A DNA stretch of 64,000 nt. Source: CALGDE01 sp964655355. GTDB taxonomy: Bacteria > Cyanobacteriota > Cyanobacteriia > CACIAM-69d. Under the pieces are notes generated by a model. That model was not told the origin of the DNA and did not search any database. It worked only from the letters and a program-made list of their open reading frames with translations. Each line of letters begins with the position of its first letter. Within the stretch, counting starts at the first letter, position 1. A program made the translations under genes and the position numbers. The stretch covers positions 1 through 64,000 of the forward strand of contig CAZZMD010000011.1 in the NCBI GenBank assembly GCA_964655355.1, read 5' to 3'. Shown here piece by piece: positions 1-7,751 of this stretch.

Positions 1-513
1 CTTTGCCACCTCGGCCACCACTGGCGCTGCACCGGTACCGGTACCACCGCCCATACCAGCGGTGATAAAGACCAGGTCGGAGCCTTCCAGGGCCGCTAAA
101 ATTTCTTCGCGGGATTCCTCCGCCGCACTCTTACCAACGGCGCGATCGCCCCCGGCCCCTAACCCCTTGGTCAGTTTCTGACCAATCTGCAACTGTTGGG
201 GAGTAGACGACTGGGTGAGGGTTTGGGCATCAGTATTGATGGACCAAAACTCAATTCCGGACAGGTCGCTAGCAATCATGCGGTTGACCGCATTGCCTCC
301 ACCGCCACCGACACCAATGACTTTTATACGGGCGATATTACCTGGCACAGTATCACTACCTTTAGAATGATCGTCTAGAGCTGTCCCATTATGCTGCGCC
401 CCCTCCCCAAAGAAGGGACTTTTGCCACTGTCGGCCGAAGCATTTGAGCCAAACCGGGTCGAGGACGCCTGGGGGTCCGCTTGGGCTTGCTGATGAGGTT
501 GCTTCAACGTCAT
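1..513 (-). CDS. ftsZ: Cell division GTPase FtsZ, N-terminal part (cut by window edge)
   Basis: FtsZ is the tubulin-like GTPase that polymerises at midcell and recruits the division machinery. The first 171 codons are visible; the rest lies beyond position 1. After a spacer of about 50 residues come the nucleotide-binding motif GVGGGGGNAVNRM and, near the window edge, the tubulin signature GGGTGTGAAP. The chosen start is the ATG at 513 (MTLKQPHQ); the reading frame is open to position 1. A polar N-terminal spacer before the GTPase core is common in cyanobacterial FtsZ. The gene lies 313 bp downstream of ftsQ on the same strand, the usual cyanobacterial order. The AT-rich upstream sequence contains a 12-bp perfect palindrome. 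Identification is secure; the C-terminus cannot be judged. Confidence 0.96.
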   Translation of the reverse strand, partial: MTLKQPHQQAQADPQASSTRFGSNASADSGKSPFFGEGAQHNGTALDDHSKGSDTVPGNIARIKVIGVGGGGGNAVNRMIASDLSGIEFWSINTDAQTLTQSSTPQQLQIGQKLTKGLGAGGDRAVGKSAAEESREEILAALEGSDLVFITAGMGGGTGTGAAPVVAEVAK

Positions 514-826
514 GGCTAAATTAGTTTGATTAATTAATCTAGTTAAATTGATTTATTTTAGACGCCGTCCCTAGGAGTGTAGGGCGCTTGAGGCAAGGGT
601 TCCCGACGGCAAAGCCCGGCTTTAACTTTAGTCAAAGAATAGGGTAAGTCGTCTGAAAATACAACGCCAGGGGCAGGCGGCCAGCCCAGGGGTGAAATGT
701 CCTCCCACAGCTTAGCTCAGGGAAACCCAACTCCCGATTTTCAACCCCCCAGTCTTGGTTAAGAATGATGGAAAAATAGGGGGTTGCCCTAAGCATTGGG
801 GGCGTCAAAGCCTTGAGGCAATGGGG
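514..826. other. ftsQ-ftsZ intergenic region
   Basis: This 313-bp gap has no convincing gene. The part next to ftsZ (about 514-565) is distinctly AT-rich and holds the palindrome at 528-539, so it probably carries the ftsZ promoter on the minus strand. A small inverted repeat (AAAGCC C GGCTTT, 611-623) has no U-tract and was not called a terminator. Confidence 0.5.
528..539. promoter_or_regulatory. 12-bp perfect palindrome upstream of ftsZ
   Basis: GATTAATTAATC is its own reverse complement. It lies 15 bp before the ftsZ start codon in an AT-rich stretch. This is compatible with a binding site for a dimeric regulator, but a palindrome in AT-rich promoter DNA can arise by chance. No regulator is assigned. 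Confidence 0.3.
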
Positions 827-1711
827 TTATGGGGAAGGGGAAGGCGTAGGACGCGAAGGTTGTTGGGTCTGAAGGATCGGTGTGTTGGGATCCCGCAGGT
901 CCACATAATAATTCGGCGTGTTTGAGGCGCTGAGCTGGTCCGGTAGCGATCGCAACTGAGCGAGTCGGGTGAGCTGGTCACCAAATTGGGGACCCAGGGG
1001 ACCCAAATGAACGGTTCCAATTTCGGTTTCTAGGATGAGGTTGTCGACATCCTGCCATTGGATGGCGGAGATGCGGACCGGGGAGAGTTTTATTTGGCGG
1101 TAGAGGTCGGGCCACTGTTGGGCGATTTGAGCCTGCGAGGCCGTGAGTTTGAGGGCAGGGAGCGATCGCTCCCCTTCTCCGGCCTGTTGATAGCGGGCAA
1201 TATCAATCCATTCCCCATTGCGATCAATGAGCCCCACGGTGCCGGGCTGGGGCGTATCTGATTCGAGGATGCCCGAAGAGGGGCTCGGGGCCTCAGGCTC
1301 GGTCCCTGGGGAAAGTTGAACGACGGCGACGGGCTGTAGCTCCTGGACCTGGACCGTCAATCCTGGCGGCAGCAATCGACGGGTCACGGTGACTTCGTTG
1401 AGGGGGGCTCGGGCTTTGAGGCTTGCGGCGATCGCCTCGGGTTCCAGCCGCCATAGGGATTGGGGATAGGTCAGCCCAAGCAGTTGCCGAATCTGATCCG
1501 CTTCGAGGTGGGTATTGCCTTCGACATCAATTTGCGCCGGCGATCGCACCACCCAGATGGGGGACGTGATCAGCCAACCGGTCCCCCCCAGCAGGGCGAT
1601 CGCCGCCAGGGATTGCCAACCGCCCCATAGCACTCGGGTTTGACGACGGCGCTTCAGTTGCGATCGGCGCTTCACCAACCGTTCCCGTGAAATGGGGCGT
1701 ATCTGTGTCAT
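827..1711 (-). CDS. ftsQ: Cell division protein FtsQ/DivIB
   Basis: FtsQ is a bitopic inner-membrane protein linking early and late divisome components. The protein has a basic cytoplasmic N-terminus (about residues 1-30, rich in Arg/Lys), one membrane segment (LAAIALLGGTGWLI), then a POTRA domain starting near IDVEGNTHLEADQIRQLLG, a beta domain, and a Pro/Ser tail. At 294 residues it is of usual length. The ATG at 1711 (MTQIRPIS) was preferred to the in-frame ATG at 1744 because AGGA lies about 10 bp upstream of it and the longer start has no visible ribosome site. It lies upstream of ftsZ on the same strand, as in other cyanobacteria. Confidence in the family is high, in the start moderate. 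Confidence 0.9.
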   Translation of the reverse strand: MTQIRPISRERLVKRRSQLKRRRQTRVLWGGWQSLAAIALLGGTGWLITSPIWVVRSPAQIDVEGNTHLEADQIRQLLGLTYPQSLWRLEPEAIAASLKARAPLNEVTVTRRLLPPGLTVQVQELQPVAVVQLSPGTEPEAPSPSSGILESDTPQPGTVGLIDRNGEWIDIARYQQAGEGERSLPALKLTASQAQIAQQWPDLYRQIKLSPVRISAIQWQDVDNLILETEIGTVHLGPLGPQFGDQLTRLAQLRSLPDQLSASNTPNYYVDLRDPNTPILQTQQPSRPTPSPSP

Positions 1712-2257
1712 GGCTGAATTGTCCTGCTTGTCGTATCCCGTCATATATCAGCGCGATCGCTGCTCCGATAGCCCCGATAGCCGTTTATGGCGCTGTCTCC
1801 GGTCCACCCCATAGACCTACTAACGCCGGCTCGGTTCCCTCTCTCCGGATAATTTCTCCAGATGAAATTTTAATTTTTTTGTGATCCCATTGCTAATCCA
1901 AGACGCTGTGTACACGTTAGGTCTTCCCTTGTACAACAATTTGTCCCAGGAAGTTGCTACAGACCTTACCGCTTTCCCTAACGCTCTGTTCGCCGATCAG
2001 GGGCGATTCCCCCCGTCCGAAACCGTGGGGCAGAATGGTAGTCTCGCGATCGCATCACCAAACGCCCTAGCCGGTCACCAGTTCCCGCTCCCCTGGGCCA
2101 CCCTAAAAACCATCACCCTTCCCTCCCTAATCGGTCCCCAATCCGCACCAGGATAGACCCATCAGGATAGACAAAATAATAGATACACTGGCCTCGCGGA
2201 TCTCACTACCTAAAAAATATCTTCTCCCCCCCAAACGCCACCTGATTCCAATCCCCT
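1712..2257. other. Intergenic region between ftsQ and the ATPase gene
   Basis: About 550 bp between divergent genes. It contains HIP1-type sites and a 14-bp unit repeated twice at 2147-2174 (containing CAGGATAGAC), followed by an AT-rich run (AAAATAATAGATACAC, near 2173) that may belong to the promoter of the downstream gene. A 91-codon open frame at 1881-2156 has no recognisable domain or ribosome site and was not accepted. Promoters for both flanking genes presumably lie here. Confidence 0.45.
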
Positions 2258-3586
2258 ATGCCCCTGGACTTGTCCCGTTTCTTCAAAGCTTGTAATCCGG
2301 CCAAAACCCTCGACATGAGCGTGCCGGAGGATCAGAAATATTACATCGATTTTGCCCCGGTTCGAGGCGGCAAAATCATTGAAGAACTGAAGCGGACCAT
2401 CTCTCGCATCTCCCCCGACGACCCAACTTGTCAACTCTTTACCGGCCATATCGGCTGCGGAAAATCCACTGAACTGCTGCGCCTTAAATCAGAGCTGGAA
2501 GCGGAAAATTTCCATGTGGTGTATTTCGAGTCCAGTCAGGATCTCGATATGGCGGATGTGGACGTGAGCGATATTTTGCTGGCCATCACTCACCAGGTCA
2601 GCGAAAACCTAGAAAAATTCGGGATCAATCTCAAACCCAGCTATTTCACAAATCTGTTTACGGAAGTGGCAGACTTCCTACAAACCCCAATCGAATTCGG
2701 CGGCGAAGCGGAGCTTTCGGTGGGGATCGCCAAATTGACCGCCAAAACCCAGGACAATCCCAAACTCCGTAACCAACTGCGTCAATATCTCGAGCCCCGG
2801 GCCGAAAGCATTCTCAAAGCCATCAACGAAGAAGTGTTGGATCGAGCCCGCCAACAGCTGATTAAGAAGAAGGGCAAGCGGGGGCTGGTGGTTATTGTCG
2901 ATAACCTAGACCGGGTCGATAACCGTGCCATGCCCTCTGGACGGACCCAGCCGGAATATTTATTTGTGGATCGGGGATCTCAGCTACGGCGATTGAACTG
3001 CCATGTGGTGTACACCATTCCTTTGGCGCTGATCTTTTCCAATGAATATGAATCCTTAAAAAATCGGTTGGGGGGAGGCGTGGCCCCAAAGGTGTTGCCC
3101 ATGATCCCGGTGAGCGATCGCAAGGGGGGCGACTTCGAACAGGGGATGGAGCTGCTGCGACAGGCGATTTTGGCGCGGGCGTTTCCAGACATTGCCCCAG
3201 GGGAACGGTCACAAATCGTAACAGATGTATTTGATGCACCGGAGACCCTAGACCGCCTTTGCCAGGTCAGTGGTGGCCATCCTCGGACATTGCTGGGGTT
3301 GCTCTATCGCTGTTTACAACAGGAGGATCCGCCTTTCAATCGCACCAGTTTGGAGCACGCCATCAAGGATTATCGGGACGATTTAATCCTATCGATTGAT
3401 GATGATGAGTGGGCGTTGCTGTTACAAGTGGCACAGGGACAGGGCATGAAAGGGGAAGACAGTTACCAAGCACTGTTGCGGAGCATGTTGATTTATGAGT
3501 ACCGTGATAGTGATGGTCGGTGGTTTGGCCTTAATCCAGCCCTGCAAGAAACGGACCGCTTTCGTCAGTGGGCAGCCAGTCTTTAG
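2258..3586 (+). CDS. P-loop ATPase of a cyanobacterial two-gene family
   Basis: A 442-residue NTPase. Walker A is GHIGCGKST at about residues 62-70 and Walker B is GLVVIVDNLDR at about 209-219, with the acidic NLDR ending typical of STAND/KAP-like AAA ATPases. A C-terminal region with GGHPRTLLGLLYRC looks like the sensor and winged-helix part of such proteins. From memory, close homologues are widespread in cyanobacteria and are followed by a gene whose N-terminal domain resembles the next gene here and which continues into repeats. No membrane segment is seen. There is no clear Shine-Dalgarno; the ATG at 2258 is chosen because the conserved N-terminal part (SRFFKACNPAKTLDMS) needs it. The function is not established. 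A regulated ATP switch, possibly in signalling or defence, is inference only. Confidence 0.75.
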   Translation: MPLDLSRFFKACNPAKTLDMSVPEDQKYYIDFAPVRGGKIIEELKRTISRISPDDPTCQLFTGHIGCGKSTELLRLKSELEAENFHVVYFESSQDLDMADVDVSDILLAITHQVSENLEKFGINLKPSYFTNLFTEVADFLQTPIEFGGEAELSVGIAKLTAKTQDNPKLRNQLRQYLEPRAESILKAINEEVLDRARQQLIKKKGKRGLVVIVDNLDRVDNRAMPSGRTQPEYLFVDRGSQLRRLNCHVVYTIPLALIFSNEYESLKNRLGGGVAPKVLPMIPVSDRKGGDFEQGMELLRQAILARAFPDIAPGERSQIVTDVFDAPETLDRLCQVSGGHPRTLLGLLYRCLQQEDPPFNRTSLEHAIKDYRDDLILSIDDDEWALLLQVAQGQGMKGEDSYQALLRSMLIYEYRDSDGRWFGLNPALQETDRFRQWAASL

Positions 3587-3817
3587 GCGCTAATTTCAGA
3601 TCGCCCTTTGCCGTCGCCCGAAGGAGTTCAGGGTTGGAAGGGTTACTATTGTTTTAGTGCGGCTGGGTAGACCTTTGGGCAAACGGCGGCCATCTGCTCC
3701 GCGACTTTATTTTGCTTTGTGATGATGACGGTGGGCTAGCGCAGGGCAGTTTGGATGCTCCGCTTTTCTGGATCCCACTGGCTGAATTTGATTATCTGTC
3801 CTGGCTGAGGCCTCCCC

Positions 3818-4351
3818 ATGAGCACAATCAGCGCAACCACCCGGTTGTCTTCTGATACAGACGTAATATCATCCGGTGTTGATGAGCAACAGCAGGCTCG
3901 TCAATGGCTGTTGCGGACGATCCGGAATCAGGGGGGAGAGTTTGCACTGATTATTGTGCTGTGCAATAGCGTTCCAGAGCAGCATCGTCAGATTAAGCTG
4001 TTGCGTCGCGAGTTTTCCGGTAATTTACCGGAGTTGAAATTGCCGCCGACGGCTCAGACCCTGTGTTCTACGATCCGACATCAGCGCTCTAATCTGAATC
4101 CTGGGCATCCCCAGGCGTTGATGGTGACGGGGTTGGATGGGGTCGAGGCTCTGGATGATTTATTGGCGGCGACCAATAATGCGGTGAATGCATTGGTGCG
4201 CAATATTCCCCACCCGCTGGTGCTGTGGATGGGCAATCAGGCGTTTCGCCGATTGGTCCGCTGTGCGCCAGATTTGGCCAATCGTGCGCCGGCGGCCATC
4301 CGTTTCCGGGATGCGCCAGGCAAGGGCGTTTGCCCTACGCCTTTCAAATAA
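3818..4351 (+). pseudogene. Truncated partner of the upstream ATPase (N-terminal domain only)
   Basis: This 177-residue frame matches my memory of the N-terminal domain of the larger repeat-containing protein usually encoded next to the upstream ATPase: it opens with a segment like ARQWLLRTIRNQGGEFALI and reaches the conserved PHPLVLWMGNQAFRRLVRCAPD. The domain then stops: the last ten codons (GKGVCPTPFK) look random and overlap a small inverted repeat (GGGC GTTT GCCC, 4324-4335). A 12-bp direct duplication at 4341-4364 straddles the stop codon. No continuation of the domain is seen downstream, where frmA arrives on the other strand. I read it as a decayed or 3'-deleted gene. A functional stand-alone domain is possible. 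The 231-bp gap to the ATPase gene holds no other gene. Confidence 0.55.
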
Positions 4352-4410
4352 TCTTTCAAATAAACTGAATTTTGTTGTTTGAACTGGGTTAGTTGTCCGA
4401 ACTGGGTTAG
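4341..4410. repeat. Short tandem duplications between convergent genes
   Basis: A 12-bp unit (CTTTCAAATAA plus one base) occurs twice in a row at 4341-4364, across the stop codon of the truncated gene. Then GAACTGGGTTAG occurs at 4381-4392 and again at 4399-4410, the second copy overlapping the 3' end of frmA. Confidence 0.8.
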
Positions 4411-5516
4411 TAGAGCACCACAGAGCGGATAGTTTTGCCCTGGTGCATCAGCTCGAAAGCGGTGTTGATGTCTTCGAGGGGCATGGTTTTGCTGATGAAG
4501 GGGTCGACTTTGATGTCGCCGTTTAGATAGCGTTCCACATAGCCGGGGAGTTGCGATCGCCCTTTAACACCGCCGAAGGCACTGCCGCGCCAGACTCGTC
4601 CGGTCACCAACTGGAAGGGACGGGTACTGATTTCCTGGCCGCTGCCGGCGACGCCGATAATCACCGATTCTCCCCAGCCTTTGTGGCAGGATTCCAGCGC
4701 CGCTCGCATGAGTTCCACGTTGCCGACACATTCAAAGGAATAGTCCACCCCCCCATCGGTCATCTCGGCGATCGCCTGTTGGATGGGCACGTCCAGTTCC
4801 TTGGGATTAATCACGTCGGTGGCCCCCAATTGTTGAGCGAGGGTGAATTTATCGGGATTGATATCGATCGCAATGATGCGATCGGCTTTGGCCATCACCG
4901 CACCCTGAACCACGCTGAGGCCAACCCCGCCAAGGCCAAAGACGGCGACGGAGGAGCCCGGTTCCACTTTTGCCGTATTCAGGACGGCACCGATCCCCGT
5001 TGTGATCCCGCAGCCCAGGAGGCAGGCTTTATCTAAGGGGGCTTTGGGATTGATTTTGGCGATCGCAATTTCCGGCAGCACCGTGTATTCGCTGAAGGTG
5101 CTGGTGCCCATGTAGTGATAAATGGTCTGACCCCGCGCTTTAAAGCGACTGGTGCCGTCCGGCATCAGGCCTTTCCCCTGGGTGGACCGAATCGCCTGAC
5201 ATAAATTGGTCTTGCCAGACATACAAAATTTACAGGTTTTGCATTCGGGCACGTATAGGGGGATCACGTGATCTCCGGGCTGTACCGTCGTCACATCCTG
5301 CCCCACCGCTTCCACGATGCCGCCCCCTTCGTGCCCCAAAATGACGGGAAATAGCCCTTCTGGATCTTTGCCGGATAGGGTATAGGCATCCGTATGGCAT
5401 ACCCCCGTTGCCACCAAGCGCACCAAGACTTCGTTGGCTTTTGGTCCCTCCAGCTCCACCTCTTCAATGGCGAGGGGTTGACCCGCTTCCCAGGCAACGG
5501 CGGCACGGGTTTTCAT
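4407..5516 (-). CDS. frmA: S-(hydroxymethyl)glutathione dehydrogenase / class III alcohol dehydrogenase
   Basis: Oxidises the spontaneous formaldehyde-glutathione adduct with NAD(P)+, the main route of formaldehyde detoxification; it also acts on S-nitrosoglutathione. The 369-residue product has the zinc-dependent medium-chain dehydrogenase layout: the catalytic zinc motif GVCHTDAYT and GHEGGGIVE, the structural-zinc cluster CKTCKFCMSGKTNLC, and the Rossmann motif GLGGVGLSVV. The start is the ATG at 5516 (MKTRAAV), which gives exactly the family length. An in-frame extension to 6014 is rejected because it runs antisense through the next gene. No S-formylglutathione hydrolase gene is adjacent. 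The 3' end lies in a short direct repeat shared with the spacer. Confidence 0.95.
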   Translation of the reverse strand: MKTRAAVAWEAGQPLAIEEVELEGPKANEVLVRLVATGVCHTDAYTLSGKDPEGLFPVILGHEGGGIVEAVGQDVTTVQPGDHVIPLYVPECKTCKFCMSGKTNLCQAIRSTQGKGLMPDGTSRFKARGQTIYHYMGTSTFSEYTVLPEIAIAKINPKAPLDKACLLGCGITTGIGAVLNTAKVEPGSSVAVFGLGGVGLSVVQGAVMAKADRIIAIDINPDKFTLAQQLGATDVINPKELDVPIQQAIAEMTDGGVDYSFECVGNVELMRAALESCHKGWGESVIIGVAGSGQEISTRPFQLVTGRVWRGSAFGGVKGRSQLPGYVERYLNGDIKVDPFISKTMPLEDINTAFELMHQGKTIRSVVLY

Positions 5517-5678
5517 GGGCGATCGCCTCCTGATGCAATGGGTGAATGGCAGCTGGCAGGGTAGATTCGCCCCTGAGCCTAACATTGACCGCGATCGCTT
5601 CCAGCATTCCAAACAAAACCTTCCAAATCCATTTGATACAATTTGAGCCGATAGATCTTCTAAGGCATAAGGATCACT

Positions 5679-6437
5679 ATGAGCATTAATCCCCAATTGC
5701 AAACCGCCTTGGCGAGCGGTCAAGCCCTGAAAGTGATTAGCGGCTTGAACAATTTTGATGCGGCGACTGTGGCGGCCGTGGTCAAAGCTGCCGAGGTTGG
5801 GGGGGCGACGTTTGTTGATATTGCGGCGGATCCGGACCTGGTGCGTCAGTGCAAGGCGTTGGTCAATTTGCCCATCTGTGTATCCGCCGTGGATCCTCAG
5901 ACGTTTGTGGAGGCGATCGCTGCTGGGGCAGACCTGATTGAGATTGGCAATTTCGATAGTTTCTATGCCCAGGGCATTCGCTTTGAGGCGGATGAGGTGT
6001 TGGCGTTGACCCAAGAAACCCGTCGCCTGTTGCCCGATGTGACCTTATCCGTGACCGTGCCCCACATTTTGGCGCTGGATGAGCAGGTGGCTTTGGCAGA
6101 GAAATTGGTTGAGGCGGGCGCAGATATTATCCAAACCGAGGGCGGCACCAGTAGCGCTCCTACCCATGCCGGCGTATTGGGTTTAATCGAAAAGGCAGCT
6201 CCCACCTTGGCGGCGGCGGCGGAAATTTCCCGCGCGGTGGATGTACCTGTGCTCTGTGCTTCCGGTATCTCTAGCGTCACCGCTCCCATGGCGATCGCCG
6301 CTGGGGCTGCGGGCGTTGGCGTTGGGTCCGCTATCAACAAGTTGGATAACGAAGTCGCTATGATCGCTGCAGTCCGGGCGATCGTGGAAAGCCTGAACAC
6401 CGTTGCCCGTGTTCCCGCTAACGTCTCCAAAGGTTAA
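5679..6437 (+). CDS. ycf23: Ycf23-like DUF561 protein
   Basis: A 252-residue protein matching the DUF561/Ycf23 family, encoded in cyanobacteria and in red-algal plastids. It looks like a TIM barrel: repeated beta-alpha segments such as GGATFVDIAAD, AAGADLIEIGNFD, EAGADIIQTEGG, PVLCASGIS and AAGAAGVGVGSAIN, which resemble phosphate-binding barrel enzymes. No reaction has been firmly assigned to the family as far as I know. It is divergent from frmA (162-bp gap) and ends before a strong terminator at 6474-6526 shared with the convergent hisC. There is no membrane segment, so it is expected to be cytoplasmic. Confidence 0.88.
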   Translation: MSINPQLQTALASGQALKVISGLNNFDAATVAAVVKAAEVGGATFVDIAADPDLVRQCKALVNLPICVSAVDPQTFVEAIAAGADLIEIGNFDSFYAQGIRFEADEVLALTQETRRLLPDVTLSVTVPHILALDEQVALAEKLVEAGADIIQTEGGTSSAPTHAGVLGLIEKAAPTLAAAAEISRAVDVPVLCASGISSVTAPMAIAAGAAGVGVGSAINKLDNEVAMIAAVRAIVESLNTVARVPANVSKG

Positions 6438-6473
6438 GACACCGGGTACATAATAGCGCCGGGTACGTAAAAC

Positions 6474-6526
6474 AAAAGCAGTGGCTGTCAGTTCATTTAG
6501 GATGATTCAGACAGTCACTGCTTTTT
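6474..6526. terminator. Bidirectional intrinsic terminator
   Basis: A long stem between convergent ycf23 and hisC: the left arm 6474-6489 (AAAAGCAGTGGCTGTC) pairs with the right arm 6510-6526 (GACAGTCACTGCTTTTT) with one G-T mismatch. It is flanked by A and T runs, so it would work in both directions. Confidence 0.85.
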
Positions 6527-6595
6527 TAATGTCCTTTACCTGGTTCTCCGTTTAAGGAATAAGTTACGGAGACGAGGGCTAGAAATATCGCCTAA

Positions 6596-7669
6596 TTAGA
6601 AGGCGTTAGAGGGACTGAGAATTTGCTCTAAAGACCGAATTAAAATTTGATTCTGCTCATCGGTGCCAACGGTGATGCGCAGTTTGTCATCTAACCCTGG
6701 CTCGCGGAAATAACGAACCAAAATATTGCGCTGTTTGAGTTCAGCTTGTAGGTCGGCGGCGGTGCGATCGCCCGTTGGAGGGGTCACTAACAAAAAATTT
6801 CCCCGGGGATATTTGGGTACCGCAAATCCTAGGTTTGCCAGTTTTTCGCCTAGGATGCTCCGCGATCGCTTGACCTTGGCAATGCATTCGTTTTTGTAAG
6901 CTTGATCCCGCATTGCCGCTGCACCAACTCGCGTGGCGATCGCGTCGATGTTGTAGCTGTCTTTGATTTTAAATAGCCCTGCCAATAAGTCAGGATGGGC
7001 AATGCCAAATCCCAATCGTAAGCCGGCTAAGCCATAGCCTTTAGATAGGGTTCGCAACAGGATTACATTTTTGAATTCTTTGAGTAAAGGCAACGTGGAG
7101 CCTTCACCAAAATCCACATAAGCCTCATCAATGGCGACGACACCGGACACATTTTGGGCGATCGCTTTTAAGTCGCCAAAGGGGATTTGATAGCCAGTGG
7201 GACTGTTTGGAGTCGCGAGAAAAGTGACCGCTGCGTTGGCCGCAATTAATTCATCGACGGGGAGTTGGTTGCCTTCGACATAGGCGATTTCGATGGTGGG
7301 GCAGGGTTGCATCGCTGCTACGGTGCGGTAAAGCACGTAGGTGGGGGTGGGATAGGCGATGGGGCGATCGCGATCGGCGCAGGCGCGCACCAACAGATTC
7401 AAAAGTTCGTCGCTGCCGTTGCCCACAATGATCCAGTCAGCGGGAACGCCCAATGCATCGCTGACGGCCTGACAAAATTCCCGCGCAAAGGGATCGGGGT
7501 AGCGTCGTAGCCATTCGGGATCGCAGTTATGGAGTGCGGCGATCGCCTGGGGGGAGGGGGGATAGGGATTTTCGTTGGTGTTGAGTTTGATGATGGGGGT
7601 GCCCGGTGGTGGCTGTTCCCCAGGCTTGTAGCCCGTCATGGCGTCCACATCTAACCGAAAATAGCCCAT
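6596..7669 (-). CDS. hisC: Histidinol-phosphate aminotransferase
   Basis: A PLP enzyme converting imidazole-acetol phosphate and glutamate to histidinol phosphate in histidine biosynthesis. The 357-residue protein is a fold-type I aminotransferase: N-terminal IKLNTNENPYPPSP, cofactor-binding residues around GNGSDELLNLLVRA, FLATPNSPTG, VAIDEAYVDF, and the Schiff-base lysine in LSKGYGLAGLRLGFG. The start MGYFRLDVDAM fits the family. No other his gene is adjacent, as is common in cyanobacteria where the pathway is scattered. It is separated by 82 bp from the carotenoid oxygenase gene upstream on the same strand. Confidence 0.93.
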   Translation of the reverse strand: MGYFRLDVDAMTGYKPGEQPPPGTPIIKLNTNENPYPPSPQAIAALHNCDPEWLRRYPDPFAREFCQAVSDALGVPADWIIVGNGSDELLNLLVRACADRDRPIAYPTPTYVLYRTVAAMQPCPTIEIAYVEGNQLPVDELIAANAAVTFLATPNSPTGYQIPFGDLKAIAQNVSGVVAIDEAYVDFGEGSTLPLLKEFKNVILLRTLSKGYGLAGLRLGFGIAHPDLLAGLFKIKDSYNIDAIATRVGAAAMRDQAYKNECIAKVKRSRSILGEKLANLGFAVPKYPRGNFLLVTPPTGDRTAADLQAELKQRNILVRYFREPGLDDKLRITVGTDEQNQILIRSLEQILSPSNAF

Positions 7670-7707
7670 GGAATGTCCCCGTCAACCGCGTTAAATATCA
7701 CTGCAGG

Positions 7708-7748
7708 CTAATTATTATCGCCGTACGTCAGACTAATTATTATCGCCG
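7708..7748. repeat. 16-bp direct repeat
   Basis: CTAATTATTATCGCCG occurs at 7708-7723 and 7733-7748, between hisC and the carotenoid oxygenase gene. A related fragment (ATTATTCGCCGTA) follows in the 3' end of the latter gene. Confidence 0.85.
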
Positions 7749-7751
7749 GAA

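Noticed and set aside
1881..2156. A 91-codon plus-strand frame upstream of the ATPase gene
   Set aside because: No recognised domain, no ribosome site, unlikely composition.
5517..6014. N-terminal extension of frmA by 166 codons
   Set aside because: It runs antisense through ycf23; the ATG at 5516 gives the exact family length.
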